Source of the DNA: Lates calcarifer
Taxonomy: Eukaryota; Chordata; Actinopteri; Centropomidae
Assembly (NCBI RefSeq): GCF_001640805.2
Contig: NC_066851.1
Location: forward strand, 23,610,493 to 23,674,492
Length of the DNA stretch: 64,000 nt
Reading direction: 5' to 3'
A program made the translations under genes and the position numbers. Below, piece after piece: positions 10,661-22,560 of the stretch. The notes below the pieces were generated by a model. The model was not told the DNA's origin. It saw nothing but the letters and a program-made list of their open reading frames with translations, and did no database searches. The number at the start of each line of letters is the position of its first letter. Position 1 is the stretch's first letter.

Positions 10661-13372
10661 ACGAGCTTTCCTGTCTCTCTCCATCCATCCAGAGGCTACC
10701 TGTGTTGGGAGCTGGAACCTCCAGGATCCAGCTGTAAGGGAGCTGTCTCCATCTCCTCCCCCCGCTGAGCTGATCTCTCCTCTGGGCTTCATCTGTCCGG
10801 CTGTCTCCTCTCTGCTTCTGGAGCTTTTCACACGTCTGATCTCTCGAGTCTCACGGCTGTAACTGAACTGATTTTAAAGGACTGGACTGAACACTCATCT
10901 GGTCGTGTCAGGGTGACCTTCAAGTTGATTCTCAGTTGAGGATGATACAGTACATGCTGTGATCTGAGTCTGCTTTCAGGGTTGAACTGTCCAATAGGTT
11001 TCAGATTGATTATGAAGCAGCTTTTAGAGTTTGGCTGCGCATATTATGTAGAATTTACTTCAAGATGCAGCTTCAGCGTCATTAAGTGGAAGATTTTAAG
11101 AGTTAGGAGGAAAATAATGTAGTGAAATTATATCCAACAATTAAAATGTGATTATCAAATTATTAGAATTAAAAACGGAGTGAAGCAGAACATTGAGCGT
11201 AAAATCAGGTTGAGTGAATATTTCACTAATGACTCACAGGTCAGATATTTACATGTTGTATAAGATTGATAAACTTTCAACAATACAAAATGGCATTTTC
11301 AGTCTGAATGAAGGCAACCCAGAATCAGCTTCATCTTCTTCTTCTTCTTCTTTTTTTAGCTTGTTTTGATGTGTCATGGTTTGATCTACAGCACACGTTA
11401 AATAAATAGGGATTTACTCATGACACTTGAACTGTTAAACTGTACCAATGCATTAAGTCACAACTGTCCAACATTTGAAGAAGGACAAATAAAGCACTGA
11501 GGTTTATTAGTGTGAGGAGGGTGTGGGTGTGACTGGAATCATCTGGATGCTACAGCTTTCTATACACTCTGTCTTCCTTTGTGTAGTTCCTTATTTAGGC
11601 TACATTCTGTTGTTTACTGGAGGCTGGTTTCATAAATATATTTTGGACTGGTCTAACCAAGGTAGTCTGGTTCTATGTTTGCTCTTAAATTCATCTAATG
11701 TGAGTTAGACAAAAATAAAAAGTACATTTTAAGCCACAAAGAGACGGCCACTCCAGACCAATCAGAGCTTTCTTTGGCTAGATGAAGAATGAGGACATTA
11801 TCCTGCAGCAACCATAAAAATAGCAACAGGAAAATGGTGACAAGCATAGTTGAGATCAGCTGTTGTAGTAATTGGACTTACAGAAATTCTTTTTCAATCA
11901 TACATTGTGGATACTGAGACATTTTTCTGAAATCTGACAAGCGCCAGATTTAAGTTTGTCTTTTCTTTTTCAGCCATCACAGAATATTGTTTTCTGTAAT
12001 ATTATGGAGCTACCTCAGTATTATTCTGCCACCATTGGAAGACACACACACATCTTTGGCCAGTTTGCATGACTTCATACTGTATCTCACCTTTTGTGCT
12101 GCAGTTGTGAACACCCTGTTATCTTATAAACACACTGTTAAACAGTTTGCTGCAGTGTCGTAGCACAAGTAGCATGTGATGTCCTAAAACTTAAAACTCA
12201 GTCTGTGTCTATAGATAAGGTCAGTATTCATATTATTGTGGTGTGACTTGGTTCAGCAGTAGGTCTATTCACAGTTGTAGCTGTGGTAGAAGTTTACCAT
12301 CCTGCTGCATCAGCACCAGCCTGTGAGTTATGACTCAGTAGGTAAACTGTAATATCTGCATCACACAACCACAGAGCCTCTATAATCTGAAGAAAGCAAA
12401 CTAAATTTGTTGAAGCTATCATCAAGAAACACTTAAAGGGTGGGAAGAACTTTGTGTTAACAGGTATGAAGACATCTAGTTATCATTTACAAATGCATTG
12501 TCACTGTTGAGAAAATACACAAGACTGTAGAAATTAAGTTAGTGTTAATAAAAGCTACAAATACTAAAACTGGTAGAGGATCCACATTCACATCAGCATA
12601 ACCAGCTTTGTTATGATCAAACACAAGTTTACAAGACATGTAGACACCAATAAGTTGTATCACCCTGTATTTATTGAAGCTAAAACAAAAACAAAAATAA
12701 ATAAAATAAAACTGTATTAGTGTGACAAAAATGCAATACTGAGGATTTGGGCCCAAATGGTGGAAAATCTTTACCACTTCTCCAACATGCTGGTAGACTC
12801 TGAATTAGTTGTGCACGTCTCATTCAATCCTAGAGCGGATTTGACTTTTGACTTTCAGAAGAAGAACAACAGCATTGTTGTTCATTCAGAAGCCTAATAC
12901 AGACGAACGCCGTCCCTCCAACAAAGCACTGACAAACAACATATTGTCATTAAGTTTGACTGACATCCTGAATCCTTTTTACTTCCATGACTAAGTTTAA
13001 GAGTTGCAGAACTACTGTTACTAAATTTTCTTGTATAGTTTTTTATGGATTATTTTGCATAATTTTCAAGTAATCTTGACATCCAAAGTGTTGAAATATC
13101 CCAACAATAAAGGGGAAATTGAAATGGGGTACCTGGTGACCAGTTAGCTAGTGGTGGAAATTACAGACAAGACATATAAGAAGAGTAAAGTTGTCTTTGT
13201 TTTAAGTTGCACTGGCTGAGAGCCAACCACAACTTCTTTTTGGAGTTGAGGATTGGACGACTTCATGGTTGACGCTTGATCTTTATTTTGACTTGGATTG
13301 TGGTCAGTCTTACAGCTACAAGCTGTGTCACATGTTTTCAGAGGCCTTTGAGGGCAAGTCAACCACATCCTT
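10661..13372. other. intergenic DNA without a recognised gene
   Basis: AT-rich sequence with a CTTCTT run at about 11335-11355 and no credible splice-bounded frame. An acceptor-like CCATCCATCCAG at 10692 opens a 14-codon frame, but nothing supports its use. Confidence 0.5.
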
Positions 13373-14210
13373 GTGTTTCAAAGTGTGTCCCTGAGCAATG
13401 AAACATTCTCTGCAAGCATTCATGGTCACTCCTGTTGGTATTTACCAACGTGTCTGCCATTTAAGTGCAGCTTCTTGGTGGCAAAGTCTTCAAATTTTCC
13501 AGCTTTGTGTGTTGATGAGGACACACTGAATGTTTTGTCTTGTTTAGTGGCAAGAAATGGAGATGAATCTGTGGTGAATCTTTTGTAGACTACTTCATTT
13601 GCGGAAGTGCGGGTTCAACCCGTTAGCCATCTGCTAGCCTTTTCCAGAGGAAGTCAGTGTCCTTCCTTTTCAAAGGCTTCTGCACATGTAGTTGAGAAGT
13701 GCAGGCCTGATTTTGTCTGAATTTGGTGAACATGATTGTTGTTTCCTCTGAGTTCCTGAATGACAAAAGATCCCTCTGGTCAGTCCTCTGCAGACCATCT
13801 CATTTTGGGAAAGGGCAGGGTCAAGCACTCTTGCTCAGCACATTTGAAATGTACCACTTTTTGGTGGTGCACTCAAAATTTTCCAGCTTCTATGTTGATG
13901 AAGACTACTTGAATCTTCTGTACACCATGTCATTTGGGGAAAGGCATGTCCATCCTGCTAGCCTTCAGGTATCACCTAGGCTGAGTATTGAAATAGGACA
14001 CAAATGCTTTTTGTGACCAATCATCATTTTGAGGTCCTGATTGATCTTTAAAATTGATGAATTGTTGGATATACCTGCTGCTATAGTTGTGGAGGAAATC
14101 AGTGTGCTGATGGACATTTTATCCACGCTCAATGGATCGTCTCTAGCTCTGCCAGAGAAAATACTGAATGAATCTTTCTCAAGGGGACTGAACCAGGTGT
14201 CCAAAAGAAT
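13373..14210. repeat. degenerate internally repeated segment
   Basis: CTTGGTGGCAAAGTC...AAATTTTCCAGCTT...GTTGATGAGGAC (13470-13525) recurs as TTTGGTGGTGCACTC..AAAATTTTCCAGCTT...GTTGATGAAGAC (13860-13910). A second block, a variant of ACCATCTCATTTTGGGAAAG, occurs near 13590, 13795 and 13928. Both copies lie in + strand open frames that share a VDED.LN(V/L)L peptide. This could be a decayed transposon or locally duplicated non-coding DNA; no family is recognised. Confidence 0.5.
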
Positions 14211-16600
14211 AAATTAAAAAGTAGAAACAAAACGGTATTTTATCTATGCAACACGACCAAAGTTGGCGAAAGCTGAAGTGGTGTTGTTGTGTAGGCATTA
14301 AGGTTTGATGACTGTTGACAAGGACGTGTGTTGATATTAATACTGCTGTATGTACACCACTACTGTACCATGTATTGTTTTCTTTTTTTATTTTCTAGAC
14401 AACTCCTGGGATGATGATTAGCAGTGACGCTGGGGTTTGGGAGTGGTGTTGAGACAGGTGTGTGTGTGTAGGACAAAATAGGGTTTGAAATCTTTAAAAT
14501 ATAATTGTGTGCCTTGCTCTACTGTTACTTCTTCTACCTTTTTTGTTAATTAAAACCACTGCTTTCCCAGTAAGGTGATGAAAACATGCAACAAAAAAAT
14601 TAAAAATGAGAAACAAAAACAGTTTCATGCAAAGGTCATGTTGAGCTTGTGTATATATGTAAAGGTGTAAAACCTTGGTGTAAAATGCAGAGGGAGGAAT
14701 GCTTGGTGTTTGTGTTTATTTAACTCTGTATGTGATCTGTGATGTGAAATATCTTTATTATTAGTATTGGCCATAAAGAGCTTGACTGCATGGTTCCTGC
14801 TAACTACAATGTACAACCAACTGTTGACAAATAAACTTAATTTATTGGAAAAACAAAATTTTGTTTTGCCTTTGTTGATTGCATTTTCTTCAATAAGAGC
14901 AGAGGAAACAAGTGATAAAGTAGACAAATAAAACAAGGTTATCATGTTATTGTTAATAATGATTCTATAAATATTATGTGCAATAATAAAGATGTACAGA
15001 AATCTACAAAAAAAAAAAAACAGTGAAGTCAGCATAGACATGTCCTACATTTTGGGAAAAACTCAAAAGTTTTCTTTGCTGATGATCATGTGATATAATT
15101 AAAAGCAGAAAAGCAACTAAATGGATTTGGAGTTTATTTTCTCAATTGAGAAATAATATTTGAGGACTAGATATGCATATATTCACAAGAGTGTTCTATT
15201 TGAATCACGTCATCACTCTGTGAGGCTGTGACTTTAAGAAACTGGTTTAAGTATGTGGCTATGTCTTTGTTTTGGTAATTACGATTGCACTGTTAAAATA
15301 AGGTCAGGGTTCATCTTCTGGGATCAGGGTTGTTATTTTGACTGTGACAAAAAAAATATATTGTTGTGTAAAATGTCAACCAAGTCATTAGTAACTTACC
15401 AACATTACCTGCCATGTGAAATTTAGTTTTTTTATCAGCAATTGGCAGGCAGGTGTTATTTTCAAAGTGTGGACACAATCCCTAACTGTGGTTAAAACAC
15501 TAAAATCAAACTGGAGTTCTGATTATTATTATTTTTTTAATAACAGCAGCAATGAGTCCAGACTCCAATCATCAGTAATGCATCATTAACATTTTTTTGA
15601 TCTTTCAAAGATTTATTTTTTGCCCTTAATCAGACCTCTGTTCCTGCTGCAGTGAGCTCAGCCGCCTGTTTTCAGCCTGCACGCACAGACAGGAAGTTTT
15701 AGCTCCCGAGGAGATGAAGTACAATTGAAAGCTGAAGGAGGTGATTGGATATGATGATAAACACACACTTTGGGGATATTACTGAACGTTAAATAATGTT
15801 TACTTCATCAGAAGGAGGTCAGTTTGTGAAACAGGAAAATGCTGCTGATGACACAGAGAAGATGGATGGATGATGAGGAGGACGGGCGCTGGAATAACCA
15901 TGATGTGGTGTTTACCTCTGCTGAATGAAAAAAGGCCTGTGTGTGTCTCTTTCTTAGACACAGTGCAAATCAATTTTTCCCTGATTGCAGCGACTGTCCT
16001 TGATAGCATCCTTTAGAGCTGAACTTGGCCTGGTGCTGCTGGTTTGGTGCTTAAAAGTCTCTTTTCACATCAAACATTAAAGTGTTTGTCCCTGCAGCTT
16101 GTGGAAAATATTCTTACTGGGACTAAAATTATTGTTGTCAAGGAGTCAGGCCTAAACATTAATAACTAAGATTACTGCACACTAGATAACAAGACTAACT
16201 CTGATGCCCCGCTAGTGGCCCCTACAGGCTGCAGTGTTCATTACAGCCACATTATGAAAGTGTTGGGCAGAACAAGCGATATACCGGTAAGAAACCTTAC
16301 AAATCGTGGCCCTCAAAGCCGCAGTTCGTGCAGTGGTGGTTGGATTTCCCTGGCAGGAAGTCCGGTTTTTTAACTTAATGTTCTGTGTAAAACATGTCCA
16401 CATTTATCGTTCAGACTGATGAAGGTTTGTTCTCGACCTTGGAAAAAGTCGTTTGATATAATTGTTAAAAGCTAGTTCATGAAAGATTTTAAAATGGCAC
16501 AGTGTAAAAAAAACTTAAATAAAAGTTGTAAATATTAGCTTTTATTGTGAAGAGTTCATGGTTGTAAGAGGAAGTGGTGTTTCAGAATAAGAGCATTTCG
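14211..16600. other. intergenic AT-rich DNA
   Basis: No gene recognised. There is a poly(A) run at about 15007-15020 and no SINE boxes were seen. The splice-like TTTTATTTTCTAG at 14399 is followed by a 7-codon frame only. Confidence 0.5.
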
Positions 16601-17170
16601 AGGTGGGCTGGATCACAGATGTGAGCAGGGAGAGAGAAAGCAGTGAGCGCATGCGCAACGTTTAAATGTTTGAGTCGCGACGCAGAGTGCGCGTGAAGTT
16701 GAGCATAAACAAATATGAATCTGTTGTCTCAGATTATCTGCTCGAGCACCTTCACCTGGACGCTCAGTCTGCGTGTTCTCTGGAGCAGCTGAACATATTT
16801 CTACTCCGAGTTTGTCGCACAGTTGCTCAGGTGTTTATCAGCCTCACCTGTTCATGTTAGTTCATTTAGCGAAGTGACTGTGTAGCTAGCTTGTCTAGCT
16901 AACGCAGCGTGTCCTCGAGGCTTCAGTTCACCGTTTCTGACGCGGAACCTGGATTTTCAGAGAGTGCACCAGGACCTAAGTCACCGTTCAGAGTGGGTTG
17001 GAATACACAGGAGAGACCTCACACCTGTTCACACCTGAGACTGAGACAGGTAACATCTACAGAGACCGCGCCACCTGTGGACACCTGGTCCCCCCCGGTT
17101 CTTCACCTGAGGCCGAGAGACCGGTAAAAGCTGCAGCCTGGACTCAAGGTACCACACTTTTATTACGTCG
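16600..17170. promoter_or_regulatory. GC-rich candidate promoter / untranslated first exon with palindromic NRF1 site
   Basis: GCGCATGCGC at 16647-16656 is a perfect NRF1 palindrome in a CpG-richer island than its AT-rich surroundings. Downstream on the + strand are donor-like sites CAG|GTAACATC (about 17050) and CCG|GTAAAAGC (about 17124), suggesting an untranslated first exon. It may be a distal npas3 promoter, about 10 kb upstream of exon 1a, or an unannotated non-coding transcript; the direction is not certain. The 72-aa frame at 16909-17127 is not recognised. Confidence 0.4.
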
Positions 17171-17759
17171 CTGTGAGTGAAACGGTTCAGTAGGTTTGGG
17201 TTTCTGCTCATCAGACCTTTTTACCGTATGGCCGGTTTGTGTGTGTGCGCGCGCGCCTGGTGAAATTTGACTTTTTGTCTGTAACTCAGTTTATTGAAGG
17301 GAACGAAAAAAGTTAAACGTGCATGAAATAAAAGAATTGGTTTCTACAGGCGTAGGTGTTGTAGGGGTGAGGTTTTCTGTTTATTATGGTGTAGCTTTGG
17401 TGGAGGTTGAGTTCAGCTCCTGGTGGTGTTATAGGTCTTTATCAGTTCTCTGTAAAAAGAGCCTGTACCTGACAGGTGGAGAAGGTGAGCTACCTGCCGA
17501 AGGTCATTTCATCAAAGCTCTGTGTGCACTTTAAACTCCACGTGATGATTTCTGATTTGTTGATCTACTGTTGTAAACTGAGAGCAGTTTGACAGCAGAC
17601 GGACAGGAACAGGTCATCTAATGCCTGGCTCAACAGTCCACAGGCAGTGACAGTCACACTCAGTGCTGTGTGTTTAACTCTGTCATGCTGCACTGTGACA
17701 CTTCCTTCTGTCTTTCAGAGGAGAGCTGTCAGAGGATTAAAAAAATAGCAGTTAGCTAC

Positions 17760-18235
17760 AACAAAACACACTCCACATTAAAGCAAATTGCTTCTTGCGA
17801 TTGTTGATAGTTTCTCATTGTTGCGTCCCTCTCGGTTGGAGCTGTGATGTTGATTGTGGCTGAAGGGGCCTTCAGATGACTGATAAGCGTTGATGAATGG
17901 AAATGGAAATGCTTTTCAGCGTTTTGCCTTCAAAGGGAAATCAAATATGGAGGAAGGAGAGGGGAGAGCAGAGGAGGGAGAATATTTGCCTTTTTGCAAT
18001 TAACAAGATATGTTCTTTTTTGTGGTCAGAAAAATGGAAATGGCTTTTAAGGTCGTAAAGGTCGAGCGCATCGAAGCATGGTGGCTCCGCAATTACTCTT
18101 CAGGCAGAGGCCTGATTGGGGGACGGGCAAGGGGGGGGTCCGGCCGCGCACCGACGGTCAAATTAACAAGACGGCCGGCTCCCTGTTGAAAAGATCACAT
18201 GTGATTACCGTACATCAAACAGACAGAGCGCTCAA
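17760..18235. promoter_or_regulatory. conserved-element-like non-coding block
   Basis: Repeat-free sequence with mixed AT/GC texture and clusters of factor-like motifs (CAAATTGCTTCTTGCGATTG, TTTTTGCAATTAACAAGATA, GGTCAAATTAACAAGACGG). It resembles vertebrate developmental enhancers in texture. Conservation cannot be tested here. Confidence 0.3.
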
Positions 18236-18899
18236 ATTATCTCCTCTCTCACTGTGAAGTCAGAGAAAGAGGGATAAAACGCAGACAGACTGATTAGTTA
18301 AAGGCTTTAAATGTCAAAACTTTCACTGTCCACAGCTTGAATGAATCTGCTTCTCCTCTGCTCAGCTGGACACGAGGGGGGGTCGTCCTCAACACCAACC
18401 AAACAAATGGTTGCCCTCATGACATAATGGAGGACATGGTGGACATTCACTCCTCTGTGAATGATGTATCTCCAATGATTCCTTTCATTTTCCTGATTTA
18501 AAGGAATTTTTGCTTTAAAATGTATTTTCTGTTGCAGTTTGTAGGAAACAGGGATGGACAAGAGTAAATACAGTGAGCATCACATACAAACTCAATAAAG
18601 AGCTTGACAAATGTTCAGATTCTGCTGATGTTCACTCAGACATGCTCTGTGACGTGGGGTTAAAATAAACTGAGAGACGTGACAGTCCAGTCTCCTTGTA
18701 TTCAGACAGGTGAAGTAGTATCTGAAACACTCCCAGCAGGATGCAATCACTGCACTGCACTCAAACACTGAATGAAAGTTCACTTTGAAAGTATTTGTAT
18801 TATTAGAATGCGTCGAGGTGGGGATGTGTTTTAAACCATTTGCATCTGTGCTGAATGAAAATGAGACGACGTGAGTGTTCAGACTTGCACACGCTCAAA

Positions 18900-19150
18900 G
18901 TAAAGCACCTTTTCAAGTCTCTCTCTGTGCCGTAATGATCTTGTTGTAGCGCTGCGGAAAGCCTCCGCAATCCTTCCTTCATTTTCCTCCCCTCTCCTCC
19001 CTGATGAGCGGAGCCATCCCCTCTTCATCAGCTGCACCATAATGTACTTTAGTCAGGGGACGAGAGGAGAAAATGGAAGGATAGATTGAAAACAGATTTG
19101 CTTATAAGCTGATCCCACATTAGGGGGATGTATATAATACGCTGAAGTCA
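18900..19150. promoter_or_regulatory. conserved-element-like non-coding block
   Basis: Complex unique sequence with GCCGTAATGATCTTG, GCTGCACCATAATGTAC and TTGCTTATAAGCTGATC, set between simpler AT-rich stretches. Enhancer-like texture only. Confidence 0.25.
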
Positions 19151-20654
19151 TCAAGGGTTTGTTCGCTGCAGTCAGAGTGATCCATCGATGATTCGACATG
19201 CTGCAGATGAACAGACAGAACAGGAGGTTCAGGGATTTCTCATCCACGCTGGACAGGGTTTAGTTTTGATGTGGATTGTCGGGGTTCAGACTCGCTGTCT
19301 TCAGAACCAGCACAAACCGGAAAATCTGACTCTGGATTAGGTCCATAGATACTAATGAGAACACTGAGGCCATGTCTTGGTTTATTTTTCTTAAATGAAA
19401 GTCAACTGCCGTGTTTTTATTGGCTGTACAGGTCAGGTCAGAAATTTAAAATCAATTTAAAAAGGAATAAGAATTTATGAAAAGAAATCACATTCAGAGA
19501 GTCAATAAAAAACAAACAAAGGATGCAGCGGAGTATGAAATCTCAGATGTCAGAGGGTACTTGAATGCATCACTTATTCCTTAACAGCCCCTGCTCCCAG
19601 TAGGAACATGCTACTACAGCAGAACTTTGACCATAAATAACCAGGAACATCCAGGGACTAACTGCCAGATCTTTGTTTTATGTTATGTTTGATCTAAAAT
19701 AGAATATATTGAAATACATCTAAAATATAACAAAGACTTCCAGGTTATATTACATGGTTTACACAGGATGAGTCGCCCTGAAACACAGTGAAGCTGACCC
19801 CGCCCACACCTGATGAACACTCAATGTTTTCACCTGTAGATAGAGTGGATCAAGCAACAAAAAGATGGCTTCATTTGTTTCTGGAAACCAGATTTCTTTT
19901 CTTTTCTCTCTCATGATTCTGAGAGCTTCTGAAAAGCACTTTTTAAAAATGACTTTACATCAAATGAAGTGTGTACAGTGTGTCAAGAACACCACCTTTC
20001 AGCTGATAGTATTCTTACCTCAGAGAGCTCCAGGTGATTCTGAAGAGAGCATTTTTCTCCAGTCACCCTGTTGACTCTGTGGAAAGTGTCATTTTGAAGG
20101 TTAATTCTCTGGAGCTCCGACTGAAGGAGGCTGTGTTTGTGTGTGGAGGCAGGCTGAGCTTCAAGAACTGATGTTGGACAGTTTGATTTCTTTCTCTGCC
20201 TGAATGGATTCAATGGCTTTCTCAGGAACAGCAACAGACTCATCACATGTGAGTAGATAACACTGAACCTGCGGTGACAGAGTGGATGATTTTAAAGTGG
20301 AAAGTGTTGACGAGTGTTGGATGTGGTGTGTTCAGCTGTGAGGTTGTAAAGGTCAGTACACAGCTGTACTAAGGCTCAGCTGTGGTTTGAACTGATCTGA
20401 TAGTCGACTCATGAAGCCTGAGGTTGTGTTGCTGTTTGTGTTTGACAGGGAGCGGTGTCCAGTTTTGGTCAGTGGTGAGTCAGAGTGTTGTAGCTGTTGC
20501 TTGGTGGAGTTGATGTTGTTCATGATAAAAAGCTGTTGTGTCTATTTCATCCACTCTCGCTGCCATTTTGTGCACATTTCTCTGCTGCTTGTGTTTCATG
20601 GATGGTGGTGTGGTGTTTTTAAAATTCAGTAATTCCTCAACGGCTGCTTACTGT
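19151..20654. other. intergenic DNA
   Basis: No gene, RNA gene or recognisable element seen. Confidence 0.5.
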
Positions 20655-20815
20655 AGTTTTTAATCAAACAAACAGGAGGTAACGGTGCATTTGTTGGGGA
20701 CTATTTTCAGTGGCGGATTAATTCACATTTGTGGAATAATCCGTCACAGTTGTACGGAGTCTTCGGTGCAGCAGTATGATGTGTGTGTGACGGACTGAGT
20801 CAAAAATAAAGGGGC
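20655..20815 (+). repeat. dispersed repeat family GGACTATTTTC, copy 2
   Basis: AACAGGAGGTAACGGTGCATTT is followed by the core at 20696-20730 (GGGGACTATTTTCAGTGGCG, then GATTAATTCACATTT). The GGACTGAGTCAAAAATAAA block near 20795-20813 matches the corresponding block of copy 1. Confidence 0.75.
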
Positions 20816-20934
20816 TGTTTATTAGCTGAGAAAAACACTAATCACTGAGACTTTCAAATCTCTGAAAGTTTCTAAAGGTTGTCTGTTACCTGAAAGAGTG
20901 TGACTCCATTAAAGCATGAGAGGAACCTGATGCC

Positions 20935-21174
20935 TCTGTGTGTGTGTGTGTGTGTGTGTGCATTTTCATGTGTTTACGGGTCTGTTTTTAATATGGATTC
21001 ATAGAGTTTTTTGTCCAGATTGAATTTTCACATCAGTCGTCAACATGCATTTAAAAAACAATTTGATAGAAGACGGCGAGAGGCCAAGAGCCGCGCCGAA
21101 CGGACGAATAAATAAAAGCAATGATGATGCCAGCGTCAGCCAGAGACCGTGATCAATCATTAGCATACGTAAGG

Positions 21175-21228
<54 letters not shown>

Positions 21229-21350
21229 CAAAAAAGAAGATATAAAGTTGATGTCTATTATCAATCATTTGCATATGGAAGTGTGTGTGTGTACAGGAAA
21301 TGAGTGTGTGTATGAGTGGTAAACTTTGTGTGTGTGTGTGTGTGTGTGGC
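20935..21350. repeat. microsatellite cluster (TG)n with (GA)n
   Basis: TG runs at about 20937-20960, 21176-21210 (continuing as GA to about 21226), 21280-21292 and 21326-21349. They are interrupted by two related segments with CAATCATTAGCATACGTAAGGAAG and CAATCATTTGCATATGGAAG, so this block arose partly by local duplication. Confidence 0.85.
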
Positions 21351-21389
21351 TGTGCGTCTTCAAAATGCTCCATCTGTAATTCCTCATAG

Positions 21390-21645
21390 CAGTTAATTCA
21401 TCATCTGTGCTGAGGCGTCGGGGCGTCCGCAGGCGTTTAGGACTAATGTTTCAGGTCCCATTATAGTGGCAGATCAGAGAGCCGAGGCTCTGCTTTGACC
21501 TTTGACCTCAGCCGGGGGAATCGCAGCCTGACCCCATCCATCAACGCGTGGAGAGGGAAAATATTAAGAGGCTAACATTATTAGTTAGATTACAGGGCAG
21601 AGAGATTTAGCTGTCATTTTCAGCTGTCAGGGTGGGCGGCCGTCA
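21390..21645. promoter_or_regulatory. enhancer-like block with a perfect DR1 nuclear receptor site
   Basis: TGACCTTTGACCT at 21496-21508 is a perfect direct repeat of TGACCT with one-base spacing (RXR/COUP-TF/HNF4 class). It sits in complex unique sequence with TTAGGACTAATGTTTC and GCTAACATTATTAGTTAG. Function is inferred from motif and texture only. Confidence 0.4.
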
Positions 21646-22189
21646 TTGGCTGTCTGTCCGGTTACCTGTCTGCCTGTCTGTCTCTCTGATTGGACGGCTG
21701 AGCCACCTGTCTGTCTAACTGCCTCACACTGACTTCTGCTTCATGAAAGAGGATGAGATGATGCTGAGCTCATGGAGAGGAGAGGTTTAATATTTCCTGC
21801 TATATGAAGCATTTTAGCATGAAAAAACAGTTCCAATATTAAATCAGAGAAATCAGTATAATTATCCTGAACACACAAACACATCACTGAGCGGCGCCCT
21901 GCTGCTCACTGATGTGTTTGTTCTTGCAGACTCTACTCTGTGTTTCCTGCTGTGGTCCACTGCATCAAATTTGGAGGGAAATCTGCAGGATTTCTTCGTG
22001 GCCCCAAACAGCAGGGAGAAATAAACGAAGTGTCAGTGTTTTTTAGATCATTTCAAAACTCAAACAATGACAAATAAATGAGAGTTTTGGGGACAGATGA
22101 ACCAGTTGCTATACTGTTACACTAATAACTAATACTGTTTTAGAAAGAAGTTAGTTCATGTTACTGTGTCTGGGGACAAAACCATGAAA

Positions 22190-22560
22190 ACATGACGGCT
22201 CTCCTAATGAAGCCAAAACATCTTGATCGCCCCCTGGTGGCTGAAACCCCGCCCCCTACAAACAAACACATGTCTCTGCTCTAATCATGCTGATATATGT
22301 TTGAATGTTTTATTCAGTGTTTATTTATGATTTAGAAGTGTTCATTTTTCTGATTAGTTATTGGATGCTTTTAAAAAATGGGTGTGACATCATGATTGAC
22401 AGCTGTAACTGACTTGCAGTTGGTTGAGCAGGAGTATGGGCGGGACTCCAAATACTGTCACCAGCACAAAGATGGCAGCGCTCATGTCTGGAATATTTTG
22501 GCTTCATCTTTGTACAGCGTCGTCCATCTTTATTTACAGTCACTGGTAGAAATGAATAAA
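22190..22560. repeat. fish interspersed repeat fragment containing a CTCF-like core
   Basis: CGCCCCCTGGTGGC at 22228-22241 is followed at a distance by GGGCGGGACTCC, CAAAGATGGCAGCGC and TCGTCCATCTTTATTTACAGTCA. I recognise this arrangement as a common fish interspersed repeat. A related shorter piece ends CATCCATTTTTATACACAGTC near 41135-41156. The CCCCCTGGTGGC core is the reverse of the CTCF consensus centre. Confidence 0.5.
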
